Below are positions 8,604-16,991 of a DNA stretch of 64,000 nt, piece after piece (the stretch's first letter is position 1; every line of letters begins with the position of its first letter). A program made the translations under genes and the position numbers. Origin of the DNA: Blastococcus sp. TF02A-26 (lineage in GTDB: Bacteria; Actinomycetota; Actinomycetes; Mycobacteriales; Geodermatophilaceae). The notes under the pieces are model-generated. The model saw only the letters and a program-made list of their open reading frames with translations, made no database searches and was not told where the DNA came from. The stretch covers positions 1 through 64,000 of the forward strand of contig NZ_QOHG01000013.1 in assembly GCF_003319125.1 (NCBI RefSeq). Reading direction: 5' to 3'.

Positions 8604-9461
8604 ATGGTGGGTGTGCCTGCGGAGCCCCTCCGGAGGGTGCCGTCGGCCCGTGCGCTGGTGCTCGCGACGCACCCCGGTCCGGCGGTCGCGGTGACCACCG
8701 TGGCCACGCTCCTCGCCGTCGCCGCGGACGTGCCGGCGGGGCGCGTGGTGCTGGTGTGCCTGGCAGTCCTCGCAGGTCAGGCGTCCATCGGGTGGAGCAA
8801 CGACTGGCTCGACGCCGACCGCGACCGGGCCGTCGCGCGGGCCGACAAGCCCGTCGTGCAGGGCGCGGTGGCCCCCTCCCTGCTCCGCTCCGCGGCGCTC
8901 GTGAGCGTCGTCCTGGCCGTCGTCCTGTCGCTGCTGCTGGGCCCGGCCGCCGGCACGCTCCTGCTCGTCCTGGTGGCCAGCGGATGGGCCTACAACGCCG
9001 GGCTGAAGCGCACCGCGGCGTCCGTGGTGCCCTACGTGACCGGGTTCGGGCTGCTGCCGGCCGGCGTCGTCGCCGCCGCGCCGGGCACCCCCGCGGCGCC
9101 CTGGTGGCTGATCGCCGCCGGCGGGGCGCTGGGAGCCGCGGCACACCTGGCCAACGTCGCGCCCGACATCGAGGAGGACCTGGCGACCGGGGTCCGGGGG
9201 CTGCCGCACCGGATCGGGGCGGCGGCGTCGGCGGTCACCGGCGCGGTGCTGCTGTTCGCCGGCTCCCTCGTGCTCGTCTTCGGACCGGCGGGACCCCCGT
9301 CGGCCGCGGCCTGGGTGGGGCTGGGCCTGGCGGCGCCGGCCGTCGTCGTCGCGGGCCTGTCGGGGTCGGAGCGGTCCCGGCGGCTGGCCTTCCCCGCCGT
9401 GATGCTCCTGACGGTGCTGGACGTCGTCCTGCTGCTGCTGGGCGGGGCCGCGCTCACCTGA
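8604..9461 (+). CDS. UbiA-family prenyltransferase, membrane
   Basis: 285 residues with seven or more hydrophobic segments. The first Asp-rich motif is NDWLDADRD at residues 66-74. The second is in APDIEEDLATGVRGLPHRIG. These bind prenyl diphosphate through magnesium in UbiA-superfamily enzymes, which attach isoprenoid chains to aromatic or other acceptors. The acceptor cannot be told from sequence. ATG 8604 was chosen because GGGAGGGG lies 11 nt upstream; an earlier ATG at 8574 has no such site. It is divergent from carD. A strong hairpin overlaps its stop codon. Confidence 0.85.
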   Translation: MVGVPAEPLRRVPSARALVLATHPGPAVAVTTVATLLAVAADVPAGRVVLVCLAVLAGQASIGWSNDWLDADRDRAVARADKPVVQGAVAPSLLRSAALVSVVLAVVLSLLLGPAAGTLLLVLVASGWAYNAGLKRTAASVVPYVTGFGLLPAGVVAAAPGTPAAPWWLIAAGGALGAAAHLANVAPDIEEDLATGVRGLPHRIGAAASAVTGAVLLFAGSLVLVFGPAGPPSAAAWVGLGLAAPAVVVAGLSGSERSRRLAFPAVMLLTVLDVVLLLLGGAALT

Positions 9462-9473
9462 GCGCGGCCCCGC
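9442..9473. terminator. Perfect 14-bp hairpin, bidirectional terminator
   Basis: The arms at 9442-9455 and 9460-9473 are perfect complements with a 4-nt loop (acct). The right arm begins with the last base of the loop-side codon run and includes the UbiA TGA. The stem ends 6 bp from the stop of the opposing gene at 9479, so it can serve both transcripts. There is no U-tract. Confidence 0.75.
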
Positions 9474-9478
9474 ACCCG

Positions 9479-10417
9479 TCAGCGGGGACCGCCGCCGTTC
9501 CCGTGGCCGTTGCCACCGCCGTTGCCGTTCCCGGAGCCGTTCCCGGCGCCGTTGCCGGAGCCGTTGCCACCGCCGTTGCCGTGGCCGCCCCCGGTCGTGG
9601 TGGTCGACGACGGAGCCACCGGAGCCGGGGCGGGCTCGGTGCCGGTCGTGTCGTCCTCGACCACGGGCATCGGCTGCTCGTGGACCGGGGCCGGAGCGAC
9701 CGGCGCGCAGTCCTCGGCGGCCCGGTGGCCGTTGCGCACCTGCGCGAAGCAGCTCACGACCTCACCCCGGATGACCCCGGCCCCGGCACCTGCGCTCACC
9801 CACTGGCCGAAGCTCTGCGTGCCCTGCGGACCCTGCGCCCAGGTCTCGGCGGTGACGGGGACCTGCCCCGGGTCGGGGGTCGGCTCCTCGCCGGTCGCCT
9901 CCTCGTCGATCGCCTCCGCGCCGGTCGCCTCCTCGCCGCCGCCCGCCGGGAGGCCGTCGGTGGTGTCGTCCTCGTCCACCACGACGGCGCCCTCGTCGGC
10001 CGGCACCGGCTCGGAGGTGGCGCCGCTCGTGACGACGGCCGGGTCGTCGCCGGGCAGGGGCAGGACGTCGGTCGCCGCGCCGGTCAGGGCCAGGGCCGCG
10101 ACGGCGCCCCCGGCGACGGACGCCTTGGCGACGGCGCCGGCGGCGGCGAACTTGGCGACGAGCGAGGTGAGGATCATGGGGCGTCTCTTCCGTGAGGCGG
10201 GTGCGGAGCGGCCGACCGTCGTCCGGGACGGATCGGCGAGCAGACCGGTCGCCAGCAGCTCGGCCAGGGCCGCGGTGGGCCGCCCGGGCGTGGTCGCCTC
10301 GGCCCGGAGCGCGTCGGTGAACGCGGTCAGGGCACGGGCGTCCGCGGATCCCGGGCGGCCGGCGAGGGCGGCCTCGAAGGCCTCCTCGGCGGCTCGGTCG
10401 TCCATCGGCGTGGTCAT
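9479..10417 (-). CDS. Single-pass membrane protein paired with a sigma factor; possible anti-sigma factor
   Basis: 312 residues. A cytoplasmic-type helical N-terminus (1-80, KRR near the end) precedes a hydrophobic segment (about 82-114). An acidic, Pro/Thr-rich exported region follows, with a small domain around TWAQGPQGTQSFGQWVS and two cysteines. The tail of roughly 35 residues is low-complexity Gly/Asn with Ser, His and Ala (GNGSGNGAGNG pattern). ATG 10417 overlaps the sigma-factor stop as ATGA with GGGAGCGAG upstream, so the two are co-translated. That layout is typical of sigma/anti-sigma pairs, but no known anti-sigma motif such as HxxxCxxC is present. The function is therefore inferred. 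Confidence 0.65.
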   Translation of the reverse strand: MTTPMDDRAAEEAFEAALAGRPGSADARALTAFTDALRAEATTPGRPTAALAELLATGLLADPSRTTVGRSAPASRKRRPMILTSLVAKFAAAGAVAKASVAGGAVAALALTGAATDVLPLPGDDPAVVTSGATSEPVPADEGAVVVDEDDTTDGLPAGGGEEATGAEAIDEEATGEEPTPDPGQVPVTAETWAQGPQGTQSFGQWVSAGAGAGVIRGEVVSCFAQVRNGHRAAEDCAPVAPAPVHEQPMPVVEDDTTGTEPAPAPVAPSSTTTTGGGHGNGGGNGSGNGAGNGSGNGNGGGNGHGNGGGPR

Positions 10418-11043
10418 CTCGCTCCCGTCATCGCCGGACGGGCGGAAAGGGGTGCGCGGACCGGCCCGGTGCCACCCGCCGGGGTGGTCCCGGCCGGCGC
10501 CAGCTCCTCCCGCAGGCGGCGCAGACCTCGGCGCTGCAGCGCCTTGACCGAGCCGACCGACCGCCCCATCACCTCGGCCACCTGCTCGACGGTGAGGTCG
10601 GCGAGCACCCGCAGCAGCACGACCGACCGCTGGTCGGCCGGCAGCGCGGCGCACAGGCGGTGCACGGACTCGGTGCCCAGCCGCGTCAGGACGTCGTCCT
10701 CCACGTCGCCGCCGACCGAGTCGGCCGCCACGTCGCCGTCGTCGGCCAGCTGCGGACGACGGCCGCGCCGCCGCCAGTCGTCCACCAGCCGCCGGTGGGC
10801 GATCGTGAACACCCACGACCGCAGGCCCTGCTCGTCGCCGGTGAACCCGCCCAGTCCGCGGAAGACGTCCAGGAACGTCTCGCTCGCCAGGTCGTCGGGG
10901 TCGAGGGCGCCGTGCACGCGCAGGTAGCCGGTGACCGCCGGGGCGAGGTCGCGGTAGAGGACCTCGAAGGCCCACGCCGCACCCGCCCGGGCCGCCGCGA
11001 GGACCTCCTCGAACACCGGGCCCACACCTGGTCCCCTGGCCAT
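10414..11043 (-). CDS. ECF-type RNA polymerase sigma factor
   Basis: 209 residues. Sigma region 2 spans about 20-90 (DPDDLASETFLDVFRGLGGF, then SWVFTIAHRRLVDDWRRR). Region 4 spans about 125-185 (LPADQRSVVLLRVLADLT, EQVAEVMGRSVGSVKALQRRGL). Such factors redirect RNA polymerase to a small regulon, usually under control of a membrane partner. ATG 11043 was preferred to GTG 11049 because GGGAGG sits 5 nt upstream of the ATG. The stop overlaps the next gene's start (ATGA), which supports a functional pair. The inducing signal is not visible. Confidence 0.88.
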   Translation of the reverse strand: MARGPGVGPVFEEVLAAARAGAAWAFEVLYRDLAPAVTGYLRVHGALDPDDLASETFLDVFRGLGGFTGDEQGLRSWVFTIAHRRLVDDWRRRGRRPQLADDGDVAADSVGGDVEDDVLTRLGTESVHRLCAALPADQRSVVLLRVLADLTVEQVAEVMGRSVGSVKALQRRGLRRLREELAPAGTTPAGGTGPVRAPLSARPAMTGAR

Positions 11044-11130
11044 CCGCACCTCCCGCCGCCTCCCCGTGGCAGGGAAGGCATCGGCAGGCCGACGCCGGAG
11101 CTGGACGACGTGTCGCCCGGACGGGGGCCG

Positions 11131-12705
11131 TCAGAGCGCGGTGGTGCCCCGGTCCCGCTCCTGCTCGACCACCAGCGGCAGGTCCTTCAGCCGGTCCAGG
11201 CCCTGCAGCGGGCGCCGCATCCGCTGGTTGCCGGCCAGCCGCTCGCGGTTGCGGTCGAGGAAGGCCCAGTACCCGGCGGTGTAGGGGCAGGCGTCCTCGC
11301 CGGTGCGCTTGCGCGGGTCGTAGCGGCAGCCGCCGCAGTAGTCGCTCATCCGGTCGATGTAGGCCCCGCCGGCGGCGTAGGGCTTCGTCGCGAGGACGCC
11401 GCCGTCGGCGTGCTGGCTCATCCCGACGACGTTGCCGACCATCACCCAGTCGTAGCCGTCGACGAACGAGCGGTGGAACCAGTCGGTCATCTCGAGCGGG
11501 TCGATCCCCCGCTGCAGCGCGTAGTTGCCGAGCACCATCAGCCGCGGGATGTGGTGCACCCAGCCGTCACGCCGCAGGTCGGTGAGGACGTCGGACATGC
11601 AGGCGGCGTCCACCGCGTCGCCGTCCAGGTCGGCCAACCAGTCCGGCACGCGCTCGGTGGCGGCGAGGGCGTTGTTGTGCCGGTAGTCACGGCCGAGGTA
11701 CCAGTAGAGGTGCCAGATGTAGTCCCGCCAGCCCATGACCTGGCGGACGAAGCCCTCGACGCTGTTGAGCGGGAGCAGGTCCCCGGCGGCCGCGCGGTCG
11801 CGGGCGTGCTGCTCGGTGGCGACGACCACCTCCAGCGGGTCGAGCAGCCCGAGGTTGAGCGCGGGCGAGAGCAGCGAGTGCGCGAGCCAGCGGTCGCCGG
11901 CGAGCATCGCGTCCTCGTGCGGGCCGAAGGCCCCCAACCGGTGGTCCAGGAAGTCCTCGAGCCGGCGCAGCGCCTCGGCGCGGGTCGCCGGGAACAGCCG
12001 CGGGCCGTCGTCGCCGACGAAGGACACCAGCCCCTCGGCCTCCCACCGGTCGAGGTCGGCGCGGACCTCCGCGTCGATCTCGTCCTCCTCCGGCCACCAC
12101 GGCTCGGGGACGCCGACCCGGCCGTCGGCCGGCGGGGGCTCCCGGTTCTCGGCGTCCAGGTTCCAGCGCCCGCCGACGGGCTCGGCGCCGTTCATGAGGA
12201 CGTCGTGGCGCCGTCGCGAGTCCCGGTAGAAGTCCTCCATCAGCAGCCGTCTGCGCCGTCCACCCGCCCCGCCACCCCCGTCCGCCCTCCCGTCGGCCCA
12301 GGCGGCGAACTCCTCCTGGGTGGTCACGAAGCCGCGGGCGGCGAGCACCTGCAGGTCCCGACGGCGAAGGACGTAGTCGCGGCTGGACCAGGTCGTGGGC
12401 GCGCAGACCGACAGCGGCTCCCCCACCCGGTCCAGCGCCTCGGCGTACGTCGTCACCCGGTGCAGCTCGGCCTGCTCGCCCAGCTCGGCCGCGCGGTGCC
12501 GGAGCGCCGACAGCACCAGGTGCGCCTTCTGCCGGTGGAACCGGCGGCGCGCGAGGACCGCCCGCGACTCGATCAGCAGCACCGGCTGGTCGGGGTCGTC
12601 GAGGAAGTGCGGGCCGAGCTGGTCGGCGAAGCACCAGCGCCGCGTGTCCGGCGCGCGCGCCGGGAACGGGGCCAGCGCCGGGTCGACACCATCCCGGAGT
12701 GCCAC
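11131..12705 (-). CDS. Iron-sulfur bacterial cryptochrome/photolyase (FeS-BCP, PhrB-like)
   Basis: 524 residues, matching the deoxyribodipyrimidine photolyase-related family. The N-terminal Rossmann-like domain starts near CFADQLGPHFL. The FAD-binding helical domain includes NSVEGFVRQVMGWRDYIW and HHIPRLMVLGNYA. Four cysteines at 369, 457, 460 and 473 keep the spacing 88-3-13 recalled for the [4Fe-4S] ligands of Agrobacterium PhrB (350, 438, 441, 454). This supports an FeS-BCP rather than a class I/III enzyme. Characterised members repair (6-4) photoproducts with light. GTG 12705 has GGGAGGTGAG upstream. It is divergent from the LpqE-like gene. Confidence 0.92.
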   Translation of the reverse strand: MALRDGVDPALAPFPARAPDTRRWCFADQLGPHFLDDPDQPVLLIESRAVLARRRFHRQKAHLVLSALRHRAAELGEQAELHRVTTYAEALDRVGEPLSVCAPTTWSSRDYVLRRRDLQVLAARGFVTTQEEFAAWADGRADGGGGAGGRRRRLLMEDFYRDSRRRHDVLMNGAEPVGGRWNLDAENREPPPADGRVGVPEPWWPEEDEIDAEVRADLDRWEAEGLVSFVGDDGPRLFPATRAEALRRLEDFLDHRLGAFGPHEDAMLAGDRWLAHSLLSPALNLGLLDPLEVVVATEQHARDRAAAGDLLPLNSVEGFVRQVMGWRDYIWHLYWYLGRDYRHNNALAATERVPDWLADLDGDAVDAACMSDVLTDLRRDGWVHHIPRLMVLGNYALQRGIDPLEMTDWFHRSFVDGYDWVMVGNVVGMSQHADGGVLATKPYAAGGAYIDRMSDYCGGCRYDPRKRTGEDACPYTAGYWAFLDRNRERLAGNQRMRRPLQGLDRLKDLPLVVEQERDRGTTAL

Positions 12706-12741
12706 GGCCTCACCTCCCGGCGGACATCGTGGGTCGACCGT

Positions 12742-12747
12742 TAGGCT
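12742..12747 (+). promoter_or_regulatory. Candidate -10 (TAGGCT) for the lipoprotein gene
   Basis: TAGGCT lies 62 nt upstream of the GTG at 12810, in the short divergent gap with the photolyase gene. It would give a leadered transcript that may continue into radA. Confidence 0.45.
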
Positions 12748-12809
12748 CGGCGCGAATCAGGCCACCAACTCCCGGTGGCCGGCACGTGCTCCGCTGGAGG
12801 TCGACGGCT

Positions 12810-13631
12810 GTGAACCGCGCACTGCGCGCCGCCACGATGGGGGCCCTGCTGCTCACCCCGGTCGTCCTGACCGCCTGCAGCGCGGGACAGGTCAACCAGA
12901 CCAGCTCGCAGGACCGCGACAAGGTCGGTCCCTCCGTGTCGGTCGGTGACCTGACGCTGCGCCAGGTGACCGTCGTCCACCCCTGCGAGGCGGGCGACGA
13001 GGAGGCGACGGCCTACGAGCAGGGCGACGATCCGGAGCTCGTGCTGACGATCGTCAACTCCGGCCGCGAGGACGACGTCCTCTCCGGCATCGAGGGCGAG
13101 CTGTTCGACGGCGTCTACGTCGACGAACTGCCCGACGAGACCCCCACCCCCACCGCGCAGCCGACGCCCGCCGCCCCGACGACGAGTGCCCCCGGCAGCG
13201 AGGCCGAGGAGACCGGCGCGCCCGGCACCAGCGGCGCGCCCGGCACGGGCACCGTCCCCACGCCCGCCGCTCCCGCCGCCCCCACGGCTGCGCAGCCGAC
13301 GGCGACCGACAGCCCCGACATCGAGATCCCCGCCCAGTCGTCGATCACCATCGGCCTGCGGCAGTACGAGGAGGGCTCCCCCTGCGAGCCCGAGGTCGCG
13401 GCCGACACCCCGCGCCTGTTCCTCGCCGACCTCGACGTCGACGCGGACGCCCCGCTCACCCCGAGCCAGACGGTCGTCATGACGTTCACGTTCGAGAACG
13501 CCGGCGAGGTCTCGGTGGCGGCGCTGGTCTCCGGCCCGAGCGGCGAGCTGCCCCGCGGCGAGGCCTACGACTTCCACGAGGGTGAAGAGGGCGCCGAGTC
13601 CGGCAACGAGCAGGACACCGAGGCGGAGTAG
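12810..13631 (+). CDS. LpqE-like secreted lipoprotein
   Basis: 273 residues. A signal peptide ends in the lipobox LTAC (Cys about 22), so the mature protein is predicted to be lipid-anchored outside the membrane. After an N-terminal domain with a VHPCEAGDEE segment comes a long Pro/Thr/Ala-rich linker (about 108-170). A C-terminal beta-rich part with a second conserved cysteine follows (SPCEPE). The position directly before radA matches LpqE (Rv3584) in M. tuberculosis; LpqE-type proteins have no firm function. GTG 12810 follows CTGGAGG. The DNA of the linker is low-complexity and may vary between strains. Confidence 0.8.
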   Translation: MNRALRAATMGALLLTPVVLTACSAGQVNQTSSQDRDKVGPSVSVGDLTLRQVTVVHPCEAGDEEATAYEQGDDPELVLTIVNSGREDDVLSGIEGELFDGVYVDELPDETPTPTAQPTPAAPTTSAPGSEAEETGAPGTSGAPGTGTVPTPAAPAAPTAAQPTATDSPDIEIPAQSSITIGLRQYEEGSPCEPEVAADTPRLFLADLDVDADAPLTPSQTVVMTFTFENAGEVSVAALVSGPSGELPRGEAYDFHEGEEGAESGNEQDTEAE

Positions 13632-13661
13632 CGCCTGCGCGGAATCGTCGTACCGCACGGT

Positions 13662-13667
13662 TAGCGT
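13662..13667 (+). promoter_or_regulatory. Candidate -10 (TAGCGT), leaderless start of radA
   Basis: TAGCGT lies 6 nt before GTG 13674, in the 42-nt gap after the lipoprotein gene. No Shine-Dalgarno sequence is present. Confidence 0.5.
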
Positions 13668-13673
13668 CGGGAC

Positions 13674-15038
13674 GTGCCTCCCGCCGTCCGTACCGCCCGG
13701 CCCGCCCACCGCTGCACCGAGTGCGGGTACGCCTCGGCGAAGTGGGTGGGGCGCTGCCCGGAGTGCCAGGCCTGGGGCACCCTGCAGGAGGTCGGCGCCG
13801 CCCCCTCCGGCGGCCTCCGCGCCGTGAGCGCCGGGCCGGTGACCGCTCCCGCGCGGCCGATCGCCCAGGTCGAGCTGACCGGGGCGCGGGCCGTCCCGAC
13901 CGGGATCCCGGAGTTCGACCGGGTGCTGGGCGGCGGTCTGGTGCCCGGCGCGGTGCTCCTGGTGGCCGGCGAGCCGGGCGTGGGCAAGTCCACGCTGCTG
14001 CTGGAGGTCGCCCACCGCGTCGCCGAGGCGAACGGCCCTGCCCTGGTGGTCTCCGGCGAGGAGTCGGCCGGGCAGGTCCGGCTGCGTGCCGAGCGGATCG
14101 GCGCGCTGCACGACCGGCTGTACCTCGCGGCCGAGACCGAGCTCTCCGCCGTCCTCGCGCACGTCGAGCAGGTGCAGCCCACCCTGCTCGTCCTCGACAG
14201 CATCCAGACCGTCCGCTCCCCCGCCGTCGACGGCACCGACGGCGGGGCCAGCCAGGTGCGCGCGGTGGCCAGCGCGCTCACCGCGGTGGCCAAGAGCCGC
14301 GGGATGACCACGATCCTCGTCGGTCACGTCACCAAGGACGGCGCGATCGCCGGGCCGCGCACGCTGGAGCACCTGGTCGACGTGGTCGTCTCCTTCGACG
14401 GCGAGCGGCACTCGACCCTGCGCCTGGTCCGCGCCACCAAGAACCGGTTCGGCCCCGCCGACGAGATCGGCTGCTTCGAGATCGGTGACGCCGGCGTGGT
14501 CGGGGTGCCCGACCCCTCGCACCTGTTCGTGTCCCGGCGGTCGGCGCCGGTGCCGGGCAGCTGCGTCACCGTGACGATGGAGGGCAGCCGTCCGCTGCTC
14601 GCCGAGGTGCAGGCGCTGGTCGCGCCCAGCGGCGGCGGCTCCCCGCGCCGGGCGGTGAGCGGCCTGGACCCGCAGCGGGTGGCGATGGTCAACGCCGTCC
14701 TGGAGCGACGCGGCGGCGTGCGGCTGGCCGAGGCCGACGTCTTCGCGGCCTCGGTCGGCGGGGTGAAGATCGCCGAGCCCGCGGCCGACCTGGCGCTCGC
14801 CCTCGCCATCGCGTCGGCGTCCCGGGACACGCCCCTGCCGGCCGGGATGGTCGCGGTCGGCGAGGTGGGGCTGTCCGGGGAGATCCGCCGCGTCGGCGGT
14901 ACCGGCCGGCGGCTGGCCGAGGCGGCCCGGCAGGGCTACCGGGTGGCACTGGTCCCCGAGGACGCCGGCGCTCCCCCGGCGGGCATGCGGCTGATCGAGG
15001 TCCCCGACCTCGGCACCGCGCTCACCCGACTGAGCTGA
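13674..15038 (+). CDS. radA: DNA repair protein RadA/Sms
   Basis: 454 residues, full length. The N-terminal C4 zinc finger uses Cys14, 17, 28 and 31. The RecA-like ATPase has Walker [10 protein letters not shown] and Walker [10 protein letters not shown]. The RadA-specific KNRFG motif follows ([13 protein letters not shown]), then a Lon-like C-terminal domain ([28 protein letters not shown]). RadA drives branch migration in recombinational repair. The gene directly precedes disA, as in many actinobacteria and firmicutes; RadA is known to interact with DisA in several bacteria. GTG 13674 gives the zinc finger close to the N-terminus and has a -10-like element at the leaderless distance. Confidence 0.97.
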   Translation: MPPAVRTARPAHRCTECGYASAKWVGRCPECQAWGTLQEVGAAPSGGLRAVSAGPVTAPARPIAQVELTGARAVPTGIPEFDRVLGGGLVPGAVLLVAGEPGVGKSTLLLEVAHRVAEANGPALVVSGEESAGQVRLRAERIGALHDRLYLAAETELSAVLAHVEQVQPTLLVLDSIQTVRSPAVDGTDGGASQVRAVASALTAVAKSRGMTTILVGHVTKDGAIAGPRTLEHLVDVVVSFDGERHSTLRLVRATKNRFGPADEIGCFEIGDAGVVGVPDPSHLFVSRRSAPVPGSCVTVTMEGSRPLLAEVQALVAPSGGGSPRRAVSGLDPQRVAMVNAVLERRGGVRLAEADVFAASVGGVKIAEPAADLALALAIASASRDTPLPAGMVAVGEVGLSGEIRRVGGTGRRLAEAARQGYRVALVPEDAGAPPAGMRLIEVPDLGTALTRLS

Positions 15039-15076
15039 TCACCGACCGAGCCGCACCAGTACCGTTGCCTGCCACG

Positions 15077-15082
15077 TAGACT
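15077..15082 (+). promoter_or_regulatory. Candidate -10 (TAGACT) for disA
   Basis: TAGACT lies 35 nt upstream of GTG 15118, and a CAGGAG ribosome site lies between. disA may thus be expressed separately from radA. Confidence 0.45.
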
Positions 15083-15117
15083 CAGCCGCCGCACCACGTC
15101 GACCGTCAGGAGCGCTC

Positions 15118-16203
15118 GTGCCCCCCGCTGTGGACACCGAGGCCGCGCTGCGCGAGCTCCTCGGCCGCATCGCCCCCGGCACGGCGCTGCGCGACGGCCT
15201 GGAGCGGATCCTGGCCGGCCGCACCGGGGCGCTGATCGTCCTCGGGTACGACCGGGTGGTCGAGTCCATCTGCACCGGCGGCTTCGCCCTCGACGTCGCG
15301 CTCTCGGCCACCCGGCTGCGCGAGCTCGCGAAGATGGACGGCGCGGTGATCGTGTCCTACGACGGTCTGCGGATCGTCCGGGCCGGCGTGCACCTCATGC
15401 CCGACCCCACCGTCCCGACCGAGGAGTCGGGCACCCGGCACCGGACCGCGGAGCGCGTCGCGATCCAGACCGGCTTCCCGGTCATCTCGGTCAGCCAGTC
15501 GATGCACATCATCAGCGTCTACGTGGCCGGCCGCCGGTACACCCTCGAGCACCCGACCACGATCCTCGCCCGCGCCAACCAGGCGCTGGCCGCGCTGGAG
15601 CGGTACAAGCTCCGCCTCGACGAGGTCGCCAGCACGCTGTCGGCGCTGGAGATCGAGGACCTGGTCACCGTCCGCGACGCGATGAGCGTCAGCCAGCGGC
15701 TGGAGATGGTGCGCCGCATCGCCGACGAGATCGAGGGCTTCGTCGTCGAGCTCGGCACCGACGGCCGCCTGCTGGCCCTGCAGCTCGACGAGATGCTCGC
15801 GGGGGTCGAGGAGGACCGCGGCCTGCTGGTGCAGGACTACGTGCCGGCCAGCGGGCGCCGGTCCCGCACCACCGAGCAGGTGCTCACCGACCTGCGCGCC
15901 CTGTCGGCCACGGAGCTGCTGGACCTGTCCGCCGTGGCGCGCTGCTACGGGCTGCCGACGTCGGCCGAGGCCCTCGACTCCCCGGTCAGCCCCCGCGGCT
16001 ACCGGCTCCTCGCCCGGGTCCCGCGCCTCCCCGCCGGGATCATCGATCGGCTGGTCGACCACTTCGGCGGGCTGCAGAAGCTCCTCGCCGCCACCATCGA
16101 GGACCTGCTCGCGGTGGAGGGCGTCGGCGAGGCGCGGGCCCGCGGGATCCGCGAGGGCCTGTCCCGGCTGGCCGAGACCTCGATCCTCGACCGCTACAGC
16201 TGA
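15118..16203 (+). CDS. disA: DNA integrity scanning diadenylate cyclase DisA
   Basis: 361 residues. The N-terminal DAC domain has the DGA motif at 74-76 and RHR at 107-109, which bind ATP for c-di-AMP synthesis. A central helical spine (about 150-290) links to a C-terminal helix-hairpin-helix DNA-binding domain ([32 protein letters not shown]). The octamer senses branched DNA and lowers c-di-AMP production when it stalls there. CAGGAG lies 5 nt before GTG 15118. radA is directly upstream. The stop codon takes part in a short inverted repeat (16200-16225) shared with the opposing gene's stop. Confidence 0.97.
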   Translation: MPPAVDTEAALRELLGRIAPGTALRDGLERILAGRTGALIVLGYDRVVESICTGGFALDVALSATRLRELAKMDGAVIVSYDGLRIVRAGVHLMPDPTVPTEESGTRHRTAERVAIQTGFPVISVSQSMHIISVYVAGRRYTLEHPTTILARANQALAALERYKLRLDEVASTLSALEIEDLVTVRDAMSVSQRLEMVRRIADEIEGFVVELGTDGRLLALQLDEMLAGVEEDRGLLVQDYVPASGRRSRTTEQVLTDLRALSATELLDLSAVARCYGLPTSAEALDSPVSPRGYRLLARVPRLPAGIIDRLVDHFGGLQKLLAATIEDLLAVEGVGEARARGIREGLSRLAETSILDRYS

Positions 16204-16221
16204 GCGCGGCGCCGTCCCCGC

Positions 16222-16914
16222 TCAGGCGATGGTGAGCGGGGTGTCCGGGCTCGGGCGGGTGTCCAGGCGGCCGCGCAGAACGTACTGCCCCGCCGGCATC
16301 GCCGTTCGCGGCGCAGCGCAGCCCGGCTCGCTGGACAGCCCGCTCCAGACCAGCGGGAAGACGGCCTGCTCGCCCGGCGCCAGGAGCCGGACGTCGTCGC
16401 TGGACTCCGGCTGGCAGTCGTTGCTGCCCCACCGGCGTGCGCCGTCGCTGTCCAGCAGGACGATCTCCTGCAGCTCCGCGTCCAGCACCCGCGAGCAGGG
16501 CGCCGGGGACACGTTGGTGACCACGAGCTCCACGGTGGGCCCGCTGCCGACCGGCACGCTGGCCGGTGCACGGACCTCGACGGCGATCATCTCGTCGCTG
16601 CACGGGCCGCCGGGCTGCGGGCCGGTGTCGACCGGCACCTCCGGCGCCGGCGGGGGCACGGAGGCAGCCGCGGGGGGCGTGGGGGTCTGGACGCTGGCCA
16701 GCGAGGGGACGACCCGTTCCAGGGCCGGCGGCTCGGCCGGCTCCGGCGCCGCGGAGGAGCTGCTGGCGGCCGGCCGGGTCCCCTCGGGCTCCCGGGTGGC
16801 CAGGGCGACGCCCAGCCAGCCCCCGCCGCCCAGGACGGCGAGGAGCAGCGTCAGCACCATCAGCCGCCGCCGCCAGTAGACGGCGGCGGGGAGGGGCCCG
16901 ACCGGGTGCAGCAC
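16222..16914 (-). CDS. Membrane-anchored extracytoplasmic protein, Rv3587c-like by position
   Basis: 230 residues. A short N-terminus with WRRRL precedes one membrane segment (about 17-38), a Pro/Ala/Ser-rich linker (about 40-100) and a beta-type domain with four cysteines (in GGPCSDEMI, SPAPCSRVL, SNDCQPES and EPGCAAPR). These could form disulfides outside the cell. No catalytic motif is seen. It sits between disA and mutY, the place of the membrane protein Rv3587c in M. tuberculosis. GTG 16914 was chosen because TACGGT lies 7 nt upstream; an in-frame upstream start would add an Arg-rich segment without support. Confidence 0.72.
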   Translation of the reverse strand: MLHPVGPLPAAVYWRRRLMVLTLLLAVLGGGGWLGVALATREPEGTRPAASSSSAAPEPAEPPALERVVPSLASVQTPTPPAAASVPPPAPEVPVDTGPQPGGPCSDEMIAVEVRAPASVPVGSGPTVELVVTNVSPAPCSRVLDAELQEIVLLDSDGARRWGSNDCQPESSDDVRLLAPGEQAVFPLVWSGLSSEPGCAAPRTAMPAGQYVLRGRLDTRPSPDTPLTIA

Positions 16915-16921
16915 GGCGAGA

Positions 16922-16927
16922 ACCGTA
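16922..16927 (-). promoter_or_regulatory. Candidate -10 (TACGGT), leaderless start of the gene ending at 16222
   Basis: TACGGT on the minus strand lies 7 nt before GTG 16914 with no ribosome-binding sequence between. Confidence 0.5.
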
Positions 16928-16991
16928 GTGCGGCGCCGGACCGACCGAGCCCCCGGCGCGCCGGGTCCGGCGGACGGCACACTGGACCCCC

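Noticed and set aside
9481-9590. CRISPR-like or tandem-array reading of the GN-rich tail
   Set aside because: The short repeated units are imperfect codons for Gly/Asn/Ser in frame with the membrane protein. There are no spacers or cas genes.
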